The notes under the pieces: model-generated
Told to the model about the DNA's origin: nothing
What the model saw: only the letters and a program-made list of their open reading frames with translations
The model's database searches: none
Program-made: the position numbers and the translations under genes
DNA from: Bacillaceae bacterium JMAK1
GTDB lineage: Bacteria; Bacillota; Bacilli; Bacillales; Marinococcaceae
Reading direction: 5' to 3'
Assembly: GCA_012970285.1 (NCBI GenBank)
Contig: JIBW01000004.1
Coordinates: forward strand, 416,683-480,682
Length of the DNA: 64,000 nucleotides
Shown: in pieces, positions 46,594 through 54,816 of the stretch
Numbering within the stretch: the stretch's first letter is position 1
Layout of the letters: each line of letters opens with the position of its first letter

Positions 46594-46623
46594 AAATGGA
46601 AGCGATACGCTTCCATTTTTTTT
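46594..46623 (+). terminator. Terminator after yutM
   Basis: Perfect 11-bp stem, AAATGGAAGCG (46594-46604) and CGCTTCCATTT (46608-46618), then a T-run. Confidence 0.9.
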
Positions 46624-46626
46624 GTG

Positions 46627-46658
46627 CAAAAAAAAGCCTGGAATTTCCAGGCTTTTTT
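46627..46658. terminator. Second, bidirectional terminator between yutM and yumC
   Basis: AAAAAAGCCTGGA and its complement around ATT form a symmetrical hairpin with A and T runs; on the minus strand it ends yumC. Confidence 0.85.
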
Positions 46659-46661
46659 GCT

Positions 46662-47651
46662 TTAAAACATATGTGAACTGTGACCAGGTTGAAGTCTTGC
46701 TTTTGGATCGATGTAAGCTTTTGCGTTACTTACAGCTGTTGGCGCTTCCCCAAAACCAGAAGCAATTAACTTAACTTTTCCTTCATAAGAAGTGATGTCA
46801 CCTGCAGCATAAATGCCTGGGATATTTGTTTCCATTCTTGTGTTAACGAGAATGCTATTTTTATTAATTTCTAGTCCCCAGTTTTTAATCGGTCCAAGAG
46901 ATGACACGAAACCGTAGTTAACAATGACATCATCTACATCAATGATTTGTTCTTGATCGCCTTTGACTTCTTGCAAAACGACTTGTTCGATGCGACGCCC
47001 GTCACCGCGGAGTTCTTTAATGTCATACGGTGTGTGTAAGGTTACATCAGACTTGTGTAGCTCGTTGACGCTATGTTCATGTGCGCGGAACTTATCGCGA
47101 CGATGAGTTAACGTCACGTTTGCTTGCTTTTCTAGCATAAGAGACCAGTCAACAGCTGAGTCCCCACCACCACAAATCAATACGTTACGGCCTTTAAAAG
47201 CGCTAAGGTTGTTCACGAAGTAATGCAAATTACTTCCTTCATATTGTTCAGCTTCTTCAACCGCTAACCTACGAGGTTGAAACGCACCTACGCCGCCTGT
47301 AATAATGATCGTTTTGGAATAGTGCACATCTTTATCGGTTTCAATGCGGAATGATTCATCTTGAAGCTTATCGACCGTGTTAACCGTTTGTTCCAACACG
47401 ATTGTTTGATCAAACATTTGCATTTGTTCAAGCAGGTTATCGACGAGTTCTTGCGCACCAACTTTTGGAAAGCCAGCGACGTCGTAAATGTATTTCTCTG
47501 GGTAAAGAGCAGAAAGTTGGCCACCAAGTTGAGGCATACTTTCGATGACTTTTACTTTTGCTTGCCTCATCCCACTATAAAATGCTGCGAACAAACCTGC
47601 CGGTCCTCCGCCAATAATCGTAATATCGTAAAGATCGATAGAGTTTTCCAC
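46662..47651 (-). CDS. yumC: Ferredoxin/flavodoxin-NADP+ reductase YumC (thioredoxin reductase-like)
   Basis: 329 residues from a GTG at 47651 with GGAGGTG upstream. Two Rossmann motifs are present: [14 protein letters not shown] (FAD) and [11 protein letters not shown] (NADPH). The CxxC of thioredoxin reductases is absent, so this is the FNR type that reduces ferredoxin. Its end, [23 protein letters not shown], matches the YumC family. It is divergent from yumB, as in B. subtilis. Confidence 0.95.
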   Translation of the reverse strand: MENSIDLYDITIIGGGPAGLFAAFYSGMRQAKVKVIESMPQLGGQLSALYPEKYIYDVAGFPKVGAQELVDNLLEQMQMFDQTIVLEQTVNTVDKLQDESFRIETDKDVHYSKTIIITGGVGAFQPRRLAVEEAEQYEGSNLHYFVNNLSAFKGRNVLICGGGDSAVDWSLMLEKQANVTLTHRRDKFRAHEHSVNELHKSDVTLHTPYDIKELRGDGRRIEQVVLQEVKGDQEQIIDVDDVIVNYGFVSSLGPIKNWGLEINKNSILVNTRMETNIPGIYAAGDITSYEGKVKLIASGFGEAPTAVSNAKAYIDPKARLQPGHSSHMF

Positions 47652-47788
47652 GACCTCACACCTCCAAGTAGTATAAAACTGTGACAACCTTTATAGTATA
47701 CCATTGCTTGGGTTTTCCTGAAAACGGTTGAGTGTCTCTATTTGCTACAAAATTCGACTTTAACTCGTATAAATCAAACATTTGCATA

Positions 47789-47817
47789 TTGAAATGTCGA
47801 GGGACTATAGCTATAAT
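47789..47817 (+). promoter_or_regulatory. Sigma-A promoter of yumB
   Basis: TTGAAA (47789-47794), 17 bases, TATAAT (47812-47817). Transcription would start near 47824, giving a leader of about 107 nt. Confidence 0.7.
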
Positions 47818-47868
47818 TAACAGTGTACATTTGTGAACGTTTAGTAACATTAATTTTTTTGTCTGAGT

Positions 47869-47886
47869 ACGTGAATCAAATCACAA
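47869..47886 (+). promoter_or_regulatory. Rex-like operator in the yumB leader
   Basis: ACGTGAATCAAATCACAA matches the Rex consensus TTGTGAA-N4-TTCACAA at 11 of 14 fixed positions. A left half-site TTGTGAA also occurs at 47831-47837. Rex represses respiratory genes such as ndh in B. subtilis in response to the NADH/NAD ratio. Binding here is inferred. Confidence 0.4.
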
Positions 47887-47930
47887 ACTTAGTCACGAGG
47901 ATTTATTAATAGATTGGAGATGTGAAGAAA

Positions 47931-49151
47931 GTGGCAAAGAAACCACAAATCGTCATTCTTGGTGCAGGATATGGCGGAATGATCGCAGCGACGAAACTTC
48001 AAAAGAAGCTAGGTTCAGGCGAAGCACACGTAACGCTTGTGAGTAAGCATAAGTACCATTATCAAACGACTTGGCTACATGAACCAGCTGCAGGAACGAT
48101 GCATCATGACGATGCTCGTATTGAAATTGATAAAGTACTCAACTCAAACAGAGCGAACTTTGTTCAAGACACCGTAACATCAATCAACAAAGACGAGAAA
48201 AAAGTCATCTTAAAAGAAGGCGGAGAGCTTGCGTACGATTATTTAATTATCGGTGTCGGTGCAACTGCTGAAACCTTCGGTGTAGAAGGCGTCTTTGAAA
48301 ATGCATACCATAAGTGGACCATTGACGGTGTACGTGAACTTAAAGATCATATTGAATTCCAATTTAGTAAATACCGTAACGAGACGGTGCATAAAGACGA
48401 AGACTTAACGTTTGTCGTTGCAGGTGCAGGTTTTACAGGGATTGAATTTATCGGTGAACTTAGCGAACGAGTACCGAAGCTTTGTGAACACTATGACGTA
48501 CCACGTGAAAAAGTGAAAATGTACGTTATTGAAGCAGCGCCAAGTGCGCTTCCTGGGTTTGATCCAGAACTCGTTGAGTACGCGATGAATTTACTTGAGA
48601 ACCGTGGTGTTGAATTCAAAATCAACACGCCAATTGCTGAAGTAAAAGAAAACCTCGTCGTTCTAAAAGATGGCGAAGAAATTCCTGCGAGCACTATTAT
48701 TTGGGCGACAGGCGTTCGTGGAAACAAGCTTATTGAAGAATCTGGTTTTGAAGCGATGCGTGGACGTGTGAAAGTAGATGCTGATTTACGTGCACCAGGT
48801 GAAGAAGATGTCTTTATCATCGGTGACTGTGCGTTAATCATCAATGAGGAAACTGAGCGTCCGTTCCCTCCTACAGCACAAATCGCAATGCAACAAGGCG
48901 CTACAGCGGCTGAGAACGTGATGGCACTCATCCGTGGAGGCACAACGACTAACTTAAAGCCAGAAATCCTCGGAACACTAGCTTCACTTGGCGGCAAAGA
49001 AGCGATGGGTACAGTAAACGTATCGTTCCTTAAAGGAAGAAAGCTTTACGGACGTTCCGCATATTTCATGAAGCATATGAGTGATAACCGTTACTTAATG
49101 AAACTAGGCGGACCTCTTCTCGTACTAAGCAAAGGAAGAAACCCATTCTAA
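47931..49151 (+). CDS. yumB: Type II NADH dehydrogenase-like flavoprotein YumB
   Basis: 406 residues from the GTG at 47931 (GGAGATG upstream), the length of B. subtilis YumB. It has an FAD motif GAGYGGM, a NADH motif VAGAGFTGIEF, and FIIGDCAL near the quinone/FAD site, with the C-terminal amphipathic tail of membrane-bound NDH-2 enzymes. It would oxidise NADH and reduce menaquinone without pumping protons. A Rex-like site lies in the leader. Confidence 0.93.
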   Translation: MAKKPQIVILGAGYGGMIAATKLQKKLGSGEAHVTLVSKHKYHYQTTWLHEPAAGTMHHDDARIEIDKVLNSNRANFVQDTVTSINKDEKKVILKEGGELAYDYLIIGVGATAETFGVEGVFENAYHKWTIDGVRELKDHIEFQFSKYRNETVHKDEDLTFVVAGAGFTGIEFIGELSERVPKLCEHYDVPREKVKMYVIEAAPSALPGFDPELVEYAMNLLENRGVEFKINTPIAEVKENLVVLKDGEEIPASTIIWATGVRGNKLIEESGFEAMRGRVKVDADLRAPGEEDVFIIGDCALIINEETERPFPPTAQIAMQQGATAAENVMALIRGGTTTNLKPEILGTLASLGGKEAMGTVNVSFLKGRKLYGRSAYFMKHMSDNRYLMKLGGPLLVLSKGRNPF

Positions 49152-49164
49152 AATTGGTATTGAA

Positions 49165-49204
49165 AACTAACTCAGCTGCAACGGTGCGACTGGGTTAGTT
49201 TTTT
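49165..49204 (+). terminator. Terminator after yumB
   Basis: AACTAACTCAG (49165-49175) pairs with CTGGGTTAGTT (49190-49200), one wobble, followed by T6. Confidence 0.85.
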
Positions 49205-49279
49205 GTTTGGGGCGAGTGATTTTTCGTCACGTCACAACGTATAAAACATATGGACAATGTTTGAACATCGTTCAGTTTA

Positions 49280-49308
49280 TTGACGAGGGTGTTCGCCTTT
49301 TGTAAACT
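49280..49308 (+). promoter_or_regulatory. Probable sigma-A promoter of yuiB
   Basis: TTGACG (49280-49285), 17 bases, TAAACT (49303-49308). The stretch GTAAACTTAATGT recurs at the luxS promoter (54780). Confidence 0.5.
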
Positions 49309-49332
49309 TAATGTGATATGGAGGTGAGCGGC

Positions 49333-49659
49333 ATGGGAATTACGAGTTTGCCGCAGTTAGTCATTTCCATGATGTTGTTTTTAATTTTGTTTTTTGGAAT
49401 TGGTTTTCTATTAAATATGGTACTTCGTTCAACGTGGATGATGGCGGTTCTTTATCCGATCATCGTCGTTTGGATTGTGAATTCGGCGACGTTTACTCAA
49501 TACTTCACGAACCCGATTCAATCCATGTCAGCTATTCCAGCCGAGTTTGCTGCACTTAGAATTGCGGATATCGTTATTTTGGCATCCGGTTTTATCGGTG
49601 CAATTATTGCAGGGGTTGCGATTCGCATGCTACGAGTTCGTGGTTATCAGATGTTTTAA
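49333..49659 (+). CDS. yuiB: Conserved membrane protein YuiB
   Basis: 108 residues from the ATG at 49333 with GAGGTGA. Three hydrophobic helices and the C-terminal RVRGYQMF match B. subtilis YuiB. Function is unknown. It stands ahead of yuiC in B. subtilis order. A terminator lies between the two here. Confidence 0.88.
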   Translation: MGITSLPQLVISMMLFLILFFGIGFLLNMVLRSTWMMAVLYPIIVVWIVNSATFTQYFTNPIQSMSAIPAEFAALRIADIVILASGFIGAIIAGVAIRMLRVRGYQMF

Positions 49660-49682
49660 AAACATACATCGTGGAAGCATCA

Positions 49683-49710
49683 AGCATTGCCAGTTGGCAG
49701 TGCTTTTTTT
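49683..49710 (+). terminator. Terminator after yuiB
   Basis: AGCATTGCC (49683-49691) and GGCAGTGCT (49696-49704) with one wobble, then T7. Confidence 0.85.
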
Positions 49711-49770
49711 ATACGTGCATAAGCGCGTCTTTAATTGGGCATGCTGTCGTAAGTGAAAGAAGGTGACAGC

Positions 49771-50412
49771 ATGCACTTGACGACTACCATTTTGCGACGA
49801 ACACTGCTCGCACTACTCGTAGGCGCTGCCCTTTATGTAACGTACAACCAACTAACAGGGTTAACGCATAATGATTGGTATGAGTCGAATACGCTAGATA
49901 CGAAGATTCACGAACAAGTGATTCAAGAGGCTTCTTCAGAAGGATTACAAATTAAAGAAAATGCTTCCGTAAGAGAAGCGGTAGCCCAGATTGAAGAATT
50001 TGCAAATTTTGATGCATTTCCGACGCAACGAGTCATGGCAACAGGCTATACTGCGGGTATAGAATCCACTGGAAAAGAGCCCGACCATCCTGCATATGGT
50101 CTTACATATTCCGGTGTGCCAGTTTCAAGAGATGTCTATTCAACGATCGCAGCAGATCCTGACGTGTTTCCAATTGGTACGGTGTTGTTTATTCCTGGAT
50201 ACGGATACGGCGTTGTTGCAGATACTGGTTCAGCTATTCAAGGGGAAATTATTGATTTGTATTATGATACCGTTGAAGATGTATTTGCTGAGTGGGGTAA
50301 GAAAGAAGTGGACGTCTACATTATGCAAGAAGGAAATGGTCAACTTAGTGAAGATGAATTTAGAGCTTTTCAAGAAAACCGAGCTGTTGATGGCTTTACG
50401 CCACCAGTTTAG
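49771..50412 (+). CDS. yuiC: 3D-domain protein YuiC (Sps, muralytic type)
   Basis: 213 residues from the ATG at 49771. An N-terminal membrane/signal helix is followed by a helical linker and a C-terminal 3D domain, named for its three Asp residues, seen in [18 protein letters not shown] and nearby. 3D proteins are stationary-phase survival lytic transglycosylase-like enzymes related to MltA and RpfB. It is outside the membrane and probably acts on peptidoglycan. Confidence 0.9.
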   Translation: MHLTTTILRRTLLALLVGAALYVTYNQLTGLTHNDWYESNTLDTKIHEQVIQEASSEGLQIKENASVREAVAQIEEFANFDAFPTQRVMATGYTAGIESTGKEPDHPAYGLTYSGVPVSRDVYSTIAADPDVFPIGTVLFIPGYGYGVVADTGSAIQGEIIDLYYDTVEDVFAEWGKKEVDVYIMQEGNGQLSEDEFRAFQENRAVDGFTPPV

Positions 50413-50415
50413 TTC

Positions 50416-50454
50416 AAAAAAGCCGATACCTACATCAGTAGGTATCGGCTTTTT
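50416..50454. terminator. Strong bidirectional terminator between yuiC and yuiD
   Basis: A 17-bp stem (50416-50433 / 50438-50454) including the A and T runs, with loop ATCA; serves the convergent genes. Confidence 0.95.
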
Positions 50455-50456
50455 AC

Positions 50457-50945
50457 TTAGAATAAAGTAGGTTCTAAAATGGTGTACACGAAGATTGCGA
50501 GCAAAATTCCGAGTAGTGCTCCGAAAAAAACTTCGATTGGCTTATGACCAAGTAGTTCTTTTAGTTCTTCACGTTTCTCTACTTCTTCTTTATGCTGCCA
50601 ATTCTTTGCTTCATGCATGAACTTGTTAAAATCATTCATCAGTTGATTTAACATCGTAGCATGGTATCCCGCGTGTCTCCGAACACCAGTAGCGTCATAC
50701 ATAACAATGATTGCAAACATCGCGGAAAGTGCGAAAAATGTTGAGTTAAAGCCATATTCTAGGCCGATTGTCGTCGCGAGTGCGGTGACAGCAGCTGAAT
50801 GGGAGCTAGGCATACCCCCAGTGCTTGTTATTAAAGAAAAATCCACTTTTCTCGTCGCAATAAATGCAATTGGGACTTTGACTAGTTGTGCAACGATAAT
50901 TGCCGAGATCGCCATCCAAAGCGGATAATTATAAATAATTTCCAT
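50457..50945 (-). CDS. yuiD: Divergent PAP2-family membrane protein YuiD (DUF212)
   Basis: 162 residues. The start at 50945 gives MEIIYNYPLW, which agrees with the B. subtilis N-terminus; a TTG three codons earlier is possible. Four or five hydrophobic helices, and the motif GGMPSSHSAAVTAL plus GVRRHAG, resemble PAP2 phosphatase residues. It may act on lipid phosphates; the substrate is unknown. Confidence 0.9.
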   Translation of the reverse strand: MEIIYNYPLWMAISAIIVAQLVKVPIAFIATRKVDFSLITSTGGMPSSHSAAVTALATTIGLEYGFNSTFFALSAMFAIIVMYDATGVRRHAGYHATMLNQLMNDFNKFMHEAKNWQHKEEVEKREELKELLGHKPIEVFFGALLGILLAIFVYTILEPTLF

Positions 50946-51080
50946 GAAGCTCAACGCCCTTTCTCATCTAAAAGCGTGGACGTTCTTCGAATCGAAGAAA
51001 ACCCCGTATACGAACATTTACATATTATAACACAGTCAGTTCGCTCCTACACATGAGAAAGAAGTATTGATCCTGAATAG

Positions 51081-51659
51081 TTAAGAAAATTGCGAGGATA
51101 GTGGCCGCTTTACGAGTTGTGGCAGTTGGTGTGCGATGACAGCCGCCATAACTGTTAAGATGACGTCTTTTATGAAAGGTAACAACATCCAAAGCCACAC
51201 GAGTCCGTAAGAGAATTCATCAGGTGCACCGAAACCGAGTTGATAAATGCCATACATCCAGTTTGTCCCGATCAAGTAGTTGGCGAGTAGCCCGACAAAG
51301 CTAGCAACAACATACGTTTTGATCGTCGGTTCAGCTTTTCGTTCAATGATTTTTCCGACGATAAAAGCAACGACGATAAAAGAAAGGATAAATCCAAAGG
51401 TTGGACGAACAAACATCCCTGGTCCTCCGTGGAACTGTGTAAACACAGGAGCACCAAGTAAACCAACAAGGGCATAAATTGTCATCGCCCAAGCCCCTCG
51501 TTTACTACCGAGTACAGCCCCTGTTAAAATCGCCATAAATGTTTGAAAGGTCACGGGTACCCCGAAGACGACAAGAAATGGAAAGAAACTCGTAATATTA
51601 GATGCGACAGCCATAAGTGCAACGAACATAGCAATAATAATTAGGTCGAAAGTTCTCAC
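51081..51659 (-). CDS. bioY: Biotin ECF transporter S component BioY
   Basis: 192 residues, GTG start with AGAGGAG upstream. BioY binds biotin in the membrane and works with the shared ECF module. Five or six helices, GVPVTFQTFMAILTGAVLGSKRG and GGPGMFVRPTFGFILSF are conserved. The promoter carries a BirA-type operator, so it is predicted to be induced when biotin is low. B. subtilis yuiG is the same gene at a similar place. Confidence 0.95.
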   Translation of the reverse strand: MRTFDLIIIAMFVALMAVASNITSFFPFLVVFGVPVTFQTFMAILTGAVLGSKRGAWAMTIYALVGLLGAPVFTQFHGGPGMFVRPTFGFILSFIVVAFIVGKIIERKAEPTIKTYVVASFVGLLANYLIGTNWMYGIYQLGFGAPDEFSYGLVWLWMLLPFIKDVILTVMAAVIAHQLPQLVKRPLSSQFS

Positions 51660-51691
51660 AGTTCCATCTCCTCTAGTTATGTATGGTTAGA

Positions 51692-51720
51692 ACTATAGCG
51701 TGTCGCCTTTTTATTGTCAA
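51692..51720 (-). promoter_or_regulatory. Sigma-A promoter of bioY
   Basis: On the minus strand: TTGACA (51720-51715), 17 bases, TATAGT (51697-51692). The -35 hexamer lies within the BirA-type operator. Confidence 0.75.
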
Positions 51721-51744
51721 CCGAAATTAACATAAGGTTAACAA
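51714..51744. promoter_or_regulatory. BirA (biotin repressor) operator
   Basis: TTGTCAACC (51714-51722), 13 bases, GGTTAACAA (51736-51744): inverted half-sites like those of Gram-positive BirA sites (about TTGTTAACC and GGTTAACAA). It overlaps the -35 of the bioY promoter, as expected for repression by biotin-loaded BirA. Confidence 0.8.
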
Positions 51745-51760
51745 TGGAGGTTCAAAAAAA

Positions 51761-51796
51761 CGCTGAAAGGTAAGTGTGTCACTCAACCTCTCAGCG
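51761..51796 (-). terminator. Terminator of the MFS gene
   Basis: CGCTGA-a-AGGT pairs with ACCT-c-TCAGCG (51761-51771 / 51786-51796), followed on the minus strand by T7. It ends the MFS transcript just before the bioY operator. Confidence 0.75.
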
Positions 51797-51805
51797 GATC
51801 GTGAG

Positions 51806-53047
51806 TTAGACTGTTTTCTCTTGCCGTGATGATTTAGGTTGTTTGTTATCGCTATTTTCGTGGGACAAAACGAGCTTCAAACAAATTGCTGCTACGAAGA
51901 ACAGTCCTCCTGTAATAATAAACACCATCGGAATGCCTAACGTCCCTGCAATAAATCCACCAGAAACGGGACCGATCACATTTCCGAGAAAGCGGAAGCT
52001 TTGGTTGTAACCGAGCACTTCGCCTTGCATTGAAATGGGGCATACTTGGCGAATATAAGCTGTCGTACATGGAATTAGGCCTCCGACTGCAATTCCGAAT
52101 AAGAAACGCAGTAGAATTAAATGCCACAGCTCGGTAACAAAGGCTTGAGGAATGAAGAATAGTCCCGACAATATTAACAGCACGAGCATGATTTTCTCAT
52201 GACCGATTCTGTCCCCAATTTGTCCCCATTTCCTCGTTGCCACTAAGTTTCCCAGTCCAGTAACAGAAAACGCAAGTCCGGCCAAAAACGCGAGGTTTTC
52301 TGTTTGTGTCAGACTATCCACGTACAGTGCAAGTAAGGGTTGGACGCTAAAGTTGACGAGTTGGATCAACAGTGCAACGACCATAACCATAATAAGGACA
52401 GGCTTCGTACCGATATGATGAAGAACTTCTTTCCAGTGATAGCGTCTCCGCTTTTCGCCTTTCTCTTCGAAAATGACTTCTTTTACTCCGACGATGACAA
52501 GTATTGTCGCAAGTACGAGCACACTTGAAGTGATCAGAAACGTTAACTGCATTCCGACTGTATCGGCAATCATCCCACCCATGAGTGGACCGAGTAACCC
52601 ACCAGAAACGGTACCGGTTTGAAGGGTTCCGAGTGTTTCTCCAGCCGTTCGTTTATCACTTTGAGCGGAGATTAATGCCATCGATGCGGGAATAAAACCT
52701 GTAGCAAGCCCCATAAATGCCCGCAAAACAAACAGTGATTCAGCGGATTGGACATACCCCATTAAAAACACACTAATTGCGATACCAAAACCAGTACCAA
52801 TCAGAATTTTCTTCCTGCCAAAGCGATCCCCAATTCTACCCCATAACGGAGAAACGAGAAAAGCTACTAAAAAGGAGACACCAAACGTCAGCCCAGCCCA
52901 TCGCTGTACTTCAGCTGGTGTGTATCCACCAAACGAGTCAATATACAGTGATAAGAACGGTAAAACCATCGTCATACTTGCTCCGACGAAAAGGTTCGCA
53001 AACCACATAATAGTCAAGTTGCGTTTTTTAACTTTGATGATAATCAC
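51806..53047 (-). CDS. MFS multidrug efflux transporter
   Basis: 413 residues with 12 helices. The motif A loop GDRFGRKK after helix 2 and the antiporter-type motif C region GLLGPLMGGMIAD mark it as a drug:H+ antiporter of the DHA1 type (Bmr/Blt/NorA-like). The GTG start at 53047 has poor spacing from AAGG and overlaps the stop of a possible 16-codon upstream frame. Its promoter holds a palindrome between -35 and -10. Substrate is unknown. Confidence 0.85.
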   Translation of the reverse strand: MIIIKVKKRNLTIMWFANLFVGASMTMVLPFLSLYIDSFGGYTPAEVQRWAGLTFGVSFLVAFLVSPLWGRIGDRFGRKKILIGTGFGIAISVFLMGYVQSAESLFVLRAFMGLATGFIPASMALISAQSDKRTAGETLGTLQTGTVSGGLLGPLMGGMIADTVGMQLTFLITSSVLVLATILVIVGVKEVIFEEKGEKRRRYHWKEVLHHIGTKPVLIMVMVVALLIQLVNFSVQPLLALYVDSLTQTENLAFLAGLAFSVTGLGNLVATRKWGQIGDRIGHEKIMLVLLILSGLFFIPQAFVTELWHLILLRFLFGIAVGGLIPCTTAYIRQVCPISMQGEVLGYNQSFRFLGNVIGPVSGGFIAGTLGIPMVFIITGGLFFVAAICLKLVLSHENSDNKQPKSSRQEKTV

Positions 53048-53094
53048 CTTCGTTTATGATTGAAGTAAACCGTGTAAAAGAGAAGTAAAAACAT
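53044..53094 (-). other. Possible 16-codon leader peptide overlapping the MFS start
   Basis: On the minus strand an ATG at 53094 opens a 16-codon frame (MFLLLFYTVYFNHKRR) whose TGA stop overlaps the GTG start of the MFS gene (GTGA). No Shine-Dalgarno is visible for it, so translation is uncertain. Confidence 0.25.
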
Positions 53095-53134
53095 GACGTG
53101 AAGGGATAGAAGAAGATAAAGACACGTGAAGATG

Positions 53135-53153
53135 CACTCTGATTTACAGAGTG
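53135..53153. promoter_or_regulatory. Inverted repeat CACTCTG-N5-CAGAGTG in the MFS leader
   Basis: CACTCTG (53135-53141) and CAGAGTG (53147-53153) are perfect inverted repeats. CACTCTGAT is shared with the palindrome in the promoter (53195-53211), so the two may be bound by the same regulator. Confidence 0.4.
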
Positions 53154-53186
53154 TTGGTGAGTGTTCAATTTATTTCGCTTATCTAA

Positions 53187-53216
53187 ATAATACATCACTC
53201 TGATAAAGTGAGTCAA
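53187..53216 (-). promoter_or_regulatory. MFS promoter with operator-like palindrome in the spacer
   Basis: On the minus strand: TTGACT (53216-53211), 18 bases, TATTAT (53192-53187). TCACT-N7-AGTGA (53195-53211) lies between the two hexamers, the classic place for a repressor site. Confidence 0.5.
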
Positions 53217-53337
53217 AGACGCTGTTCGTGCTCCTATGTGATTAATGCTAGAATAATCTAGCCATTTCATTGAAATGCTCTTCTTGTTTAAGAATTTCTA
53301 ACGTATGCTATAAAGAATAGGTAAGGGAGTGATTCAG

Positions 53338-54024
53338 TTGGTTGAAACGGCGGTAAAAGTAGTTGCTCACCGTGGAAGTACGAAAGGTTCAATCATCCAA
53401 GAAAACACACTCCCGGCATTTGAGCGTGCCATTATGTTAGGCGCCGATTACATTGAAACGGATCTACGAAAAACAGTGGATGGACAAATCGTCTGTGTTC
53501 ACGATGAATCGGTAGAAGGGAAAAAAGTAAAGTATTTGACGTATGCTGCGTTAAGAAAACAAGGTGTGGCAAGGTTAGATGATGTGTTGCGATTGTGTAA
53601 AGGAAGAATTCGCCTTAATTTTGAGTTAAAAGAGCAACAGCTTGAAACGGATTTTGTGAGAATTGTAGAACAAAACGGTATGAGTAACGAAATTATCGTT
53701 ACGTCGTTTGATTACAGTGCAATTCAAACGATACAACGTATAAATCCATTGATACAAACAGGAATAATTATTGGTAAACGAAATCGATTCCAAAGAAAAC
53801 GCTTGCCGCTAGCTCATATCGATGTGGTGTGTATCCACTATTCTTTACTAAATGATCAATTTATTGATACCGTCAAAAACCACCGTTCAATGCTCTGGGT
53901 GTGGACAGTCAACAATCGTTCGGACATACAAAGATGTATAAAACAGAACAACATTGATGGCATTATTACTGATGAAGTTACGCTATGTCGGAACGTTGTC
54001 ATGGATTATGAAACCTTCAGATAG
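53338..54024 (+). CDS. Glycerophosphodiester phosphodiesterase, GDPD family
   Basis: 228 residues from the TTG at 53338, which has AAGGGAGTGA at five bases; a GTG at 53329 overlaps that site. GDPD enzymes hydrolyse glycerophosphodiesters to glycerol-3-phosphate and an alcohol. The catalytic residues are visible: AHRG, QENTLPAF, ETDLRKT and VHDE. No signal peptide is seen, so it is probably cytoplasmic (UgpQ-like). Confidence 0.92.
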   Translation: MVETAVKVVAHRGSTKGSIIQENTLPAFERAIMLGADYIETDLRKTVDGQIVCVHDESVEGKKVKYLTYAALRKQGVARLDDVLRLCKGRIRLNFELKEQQLETDFVRIVEQNGMSNEIIVTSFDYSAIQTIQRINPLIQTGIIIGKRNRFQRKRLPLAHIDVVCIHYSLLNDQFIDTVKNHRSMLWVWTVNNRSDIQRCIKQNNIDGIITDEVTLCRNVVMDYETFR

Positions 54025-54035
54025 GGCTCATTGTT

Positions 54036-54062
54036 ACATATTCGCTTTCAATGCATAGGCTA
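54036..54062 (+). promoter_or_regulatory. Sigma-K-like promoter
   Basis: AC (54036-54037), 16 bases, CATAGGCTA (54054-54062), the sigma-K pattern AC-N16-CATANNNTA. It has the same geometry as the one at 30574-30601. Confidence 0.45.
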
Positions 54063-54099
54063 CTGTAGCGAATGACTGTAAAAAGGAGAGCCTTAATCC

Positions 54100-54726
54100 A
54101 TGTCTAGACTAGAAGTATTTGCCGCATGGATGATTGTAACCGGTACGGTCTTTGAAGCCGTATCGGTTACGCCGAAGTTTCCAATAACTGATGAACAACG
54201 TGAATCATTGGAGACAGTTGGCGTTGCGTTACAAGCAGCAGGAGATACGATAATTTATGAACTCATCGAAGAATACAATTTAGAGAAGTTAGGAACGGGT
54301 TTATTTGCAATTGGAAACTTAACGATCTTACAAGGTTTATTACGCGATATTGATGATGAACAAATGACTAGATTTGATATGCAAGGGAATGCCATTCAAG
54401 CGTTAGGGGGCAGTATCATCTTGCCGGATTTGCTTCCACTTGAAAAATCTAAAGCCGAAATCCTTGAGTTTTATGGGTTAACCATTGAAGTCATTGGCAA
54501 CGTGCTGCATGTGTTTGCAGGTGCCAAGAATTTGCGTGGTGAAGACGGAGATGGCGATACGCTAGATCTGCTCGGCGCTTGGGCACAAGTCGTAGGTTCA
54601 ACGATGGGAGCAGTTGGCCTTGAAATCAGTTTAGTAGAAGATGAGATGAGTGAAATTGACAAGGAAGCCGACTTGCCTCAACAGTTAGAAGAAATGAAGG
54701 TGAGAATAGCGGCTAAATATTCATAA
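54100..54726 (+). CDS. Repetitive glycine-rich helical protein (DUF6944-like)
   Basis: 208 residues; AAAGGAGAG precedes the ATG. It is built of about six repeats of a short hydrophobic helix with small residues, such as WMIVTGTVFEAVSVT, VGVALQAAGDTII, LGTGLFAIGNLTIL, QGNAIQALGGSII and LGAWAQVVGSTMGAVG. A similar repetitive family is named DUF6944. No signal peptide is evident. The sigma-K-like promoter suggests it is made in the mother cell, perhaps as a spore-surface component; this is inference. Confidence 0.65.
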   Translation: MSRLEVFAAWMIVTGTVFEAVSVTPKFPITDEQRESLETVGVALQAAGDTIIYELIEEYNLEKLGTGLFAIGNLTILQGLLRDIDDEQMTRFDMQGNAIQALGGSIILPDLLPLEKSKAEILEFYGLTIEVIGNVLHVFAGAKNLRGEDGDGDTLDLLGAWAQVVGSTMGAVGLEISLVEDEMSEIDKEADLPQQLEEMKVRIAAKYS

Positions 54727-54756
54727 GTCACAATTCCAATATGCAAGATTGTATGA

Positions 54757-54786
54757 TTGCCAAATGTTTTGTCCGTGTCGTAAACT
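54757..54786 (+). promoter_or_regulatory. Probable sigma-A promoter of luxS
   Basis: TTGCCA (54757-54762), 18 bases, TAAACT (54781-54786). The segment after it, GTAAACTTAATGT, also occurs at yuiB. Confidence 0.45.
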
Positions 54787-54816
54787 TAATGTAATTGATG
54801 ATTGGAGTGATGAGTA

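Noticed and set aside
53028..53270. An 80-codon minus-strand frame over the MFS promoter
   Set aside because: It covers the promoter and both palindromes and has no ribosome-binding site or recognisable domain.
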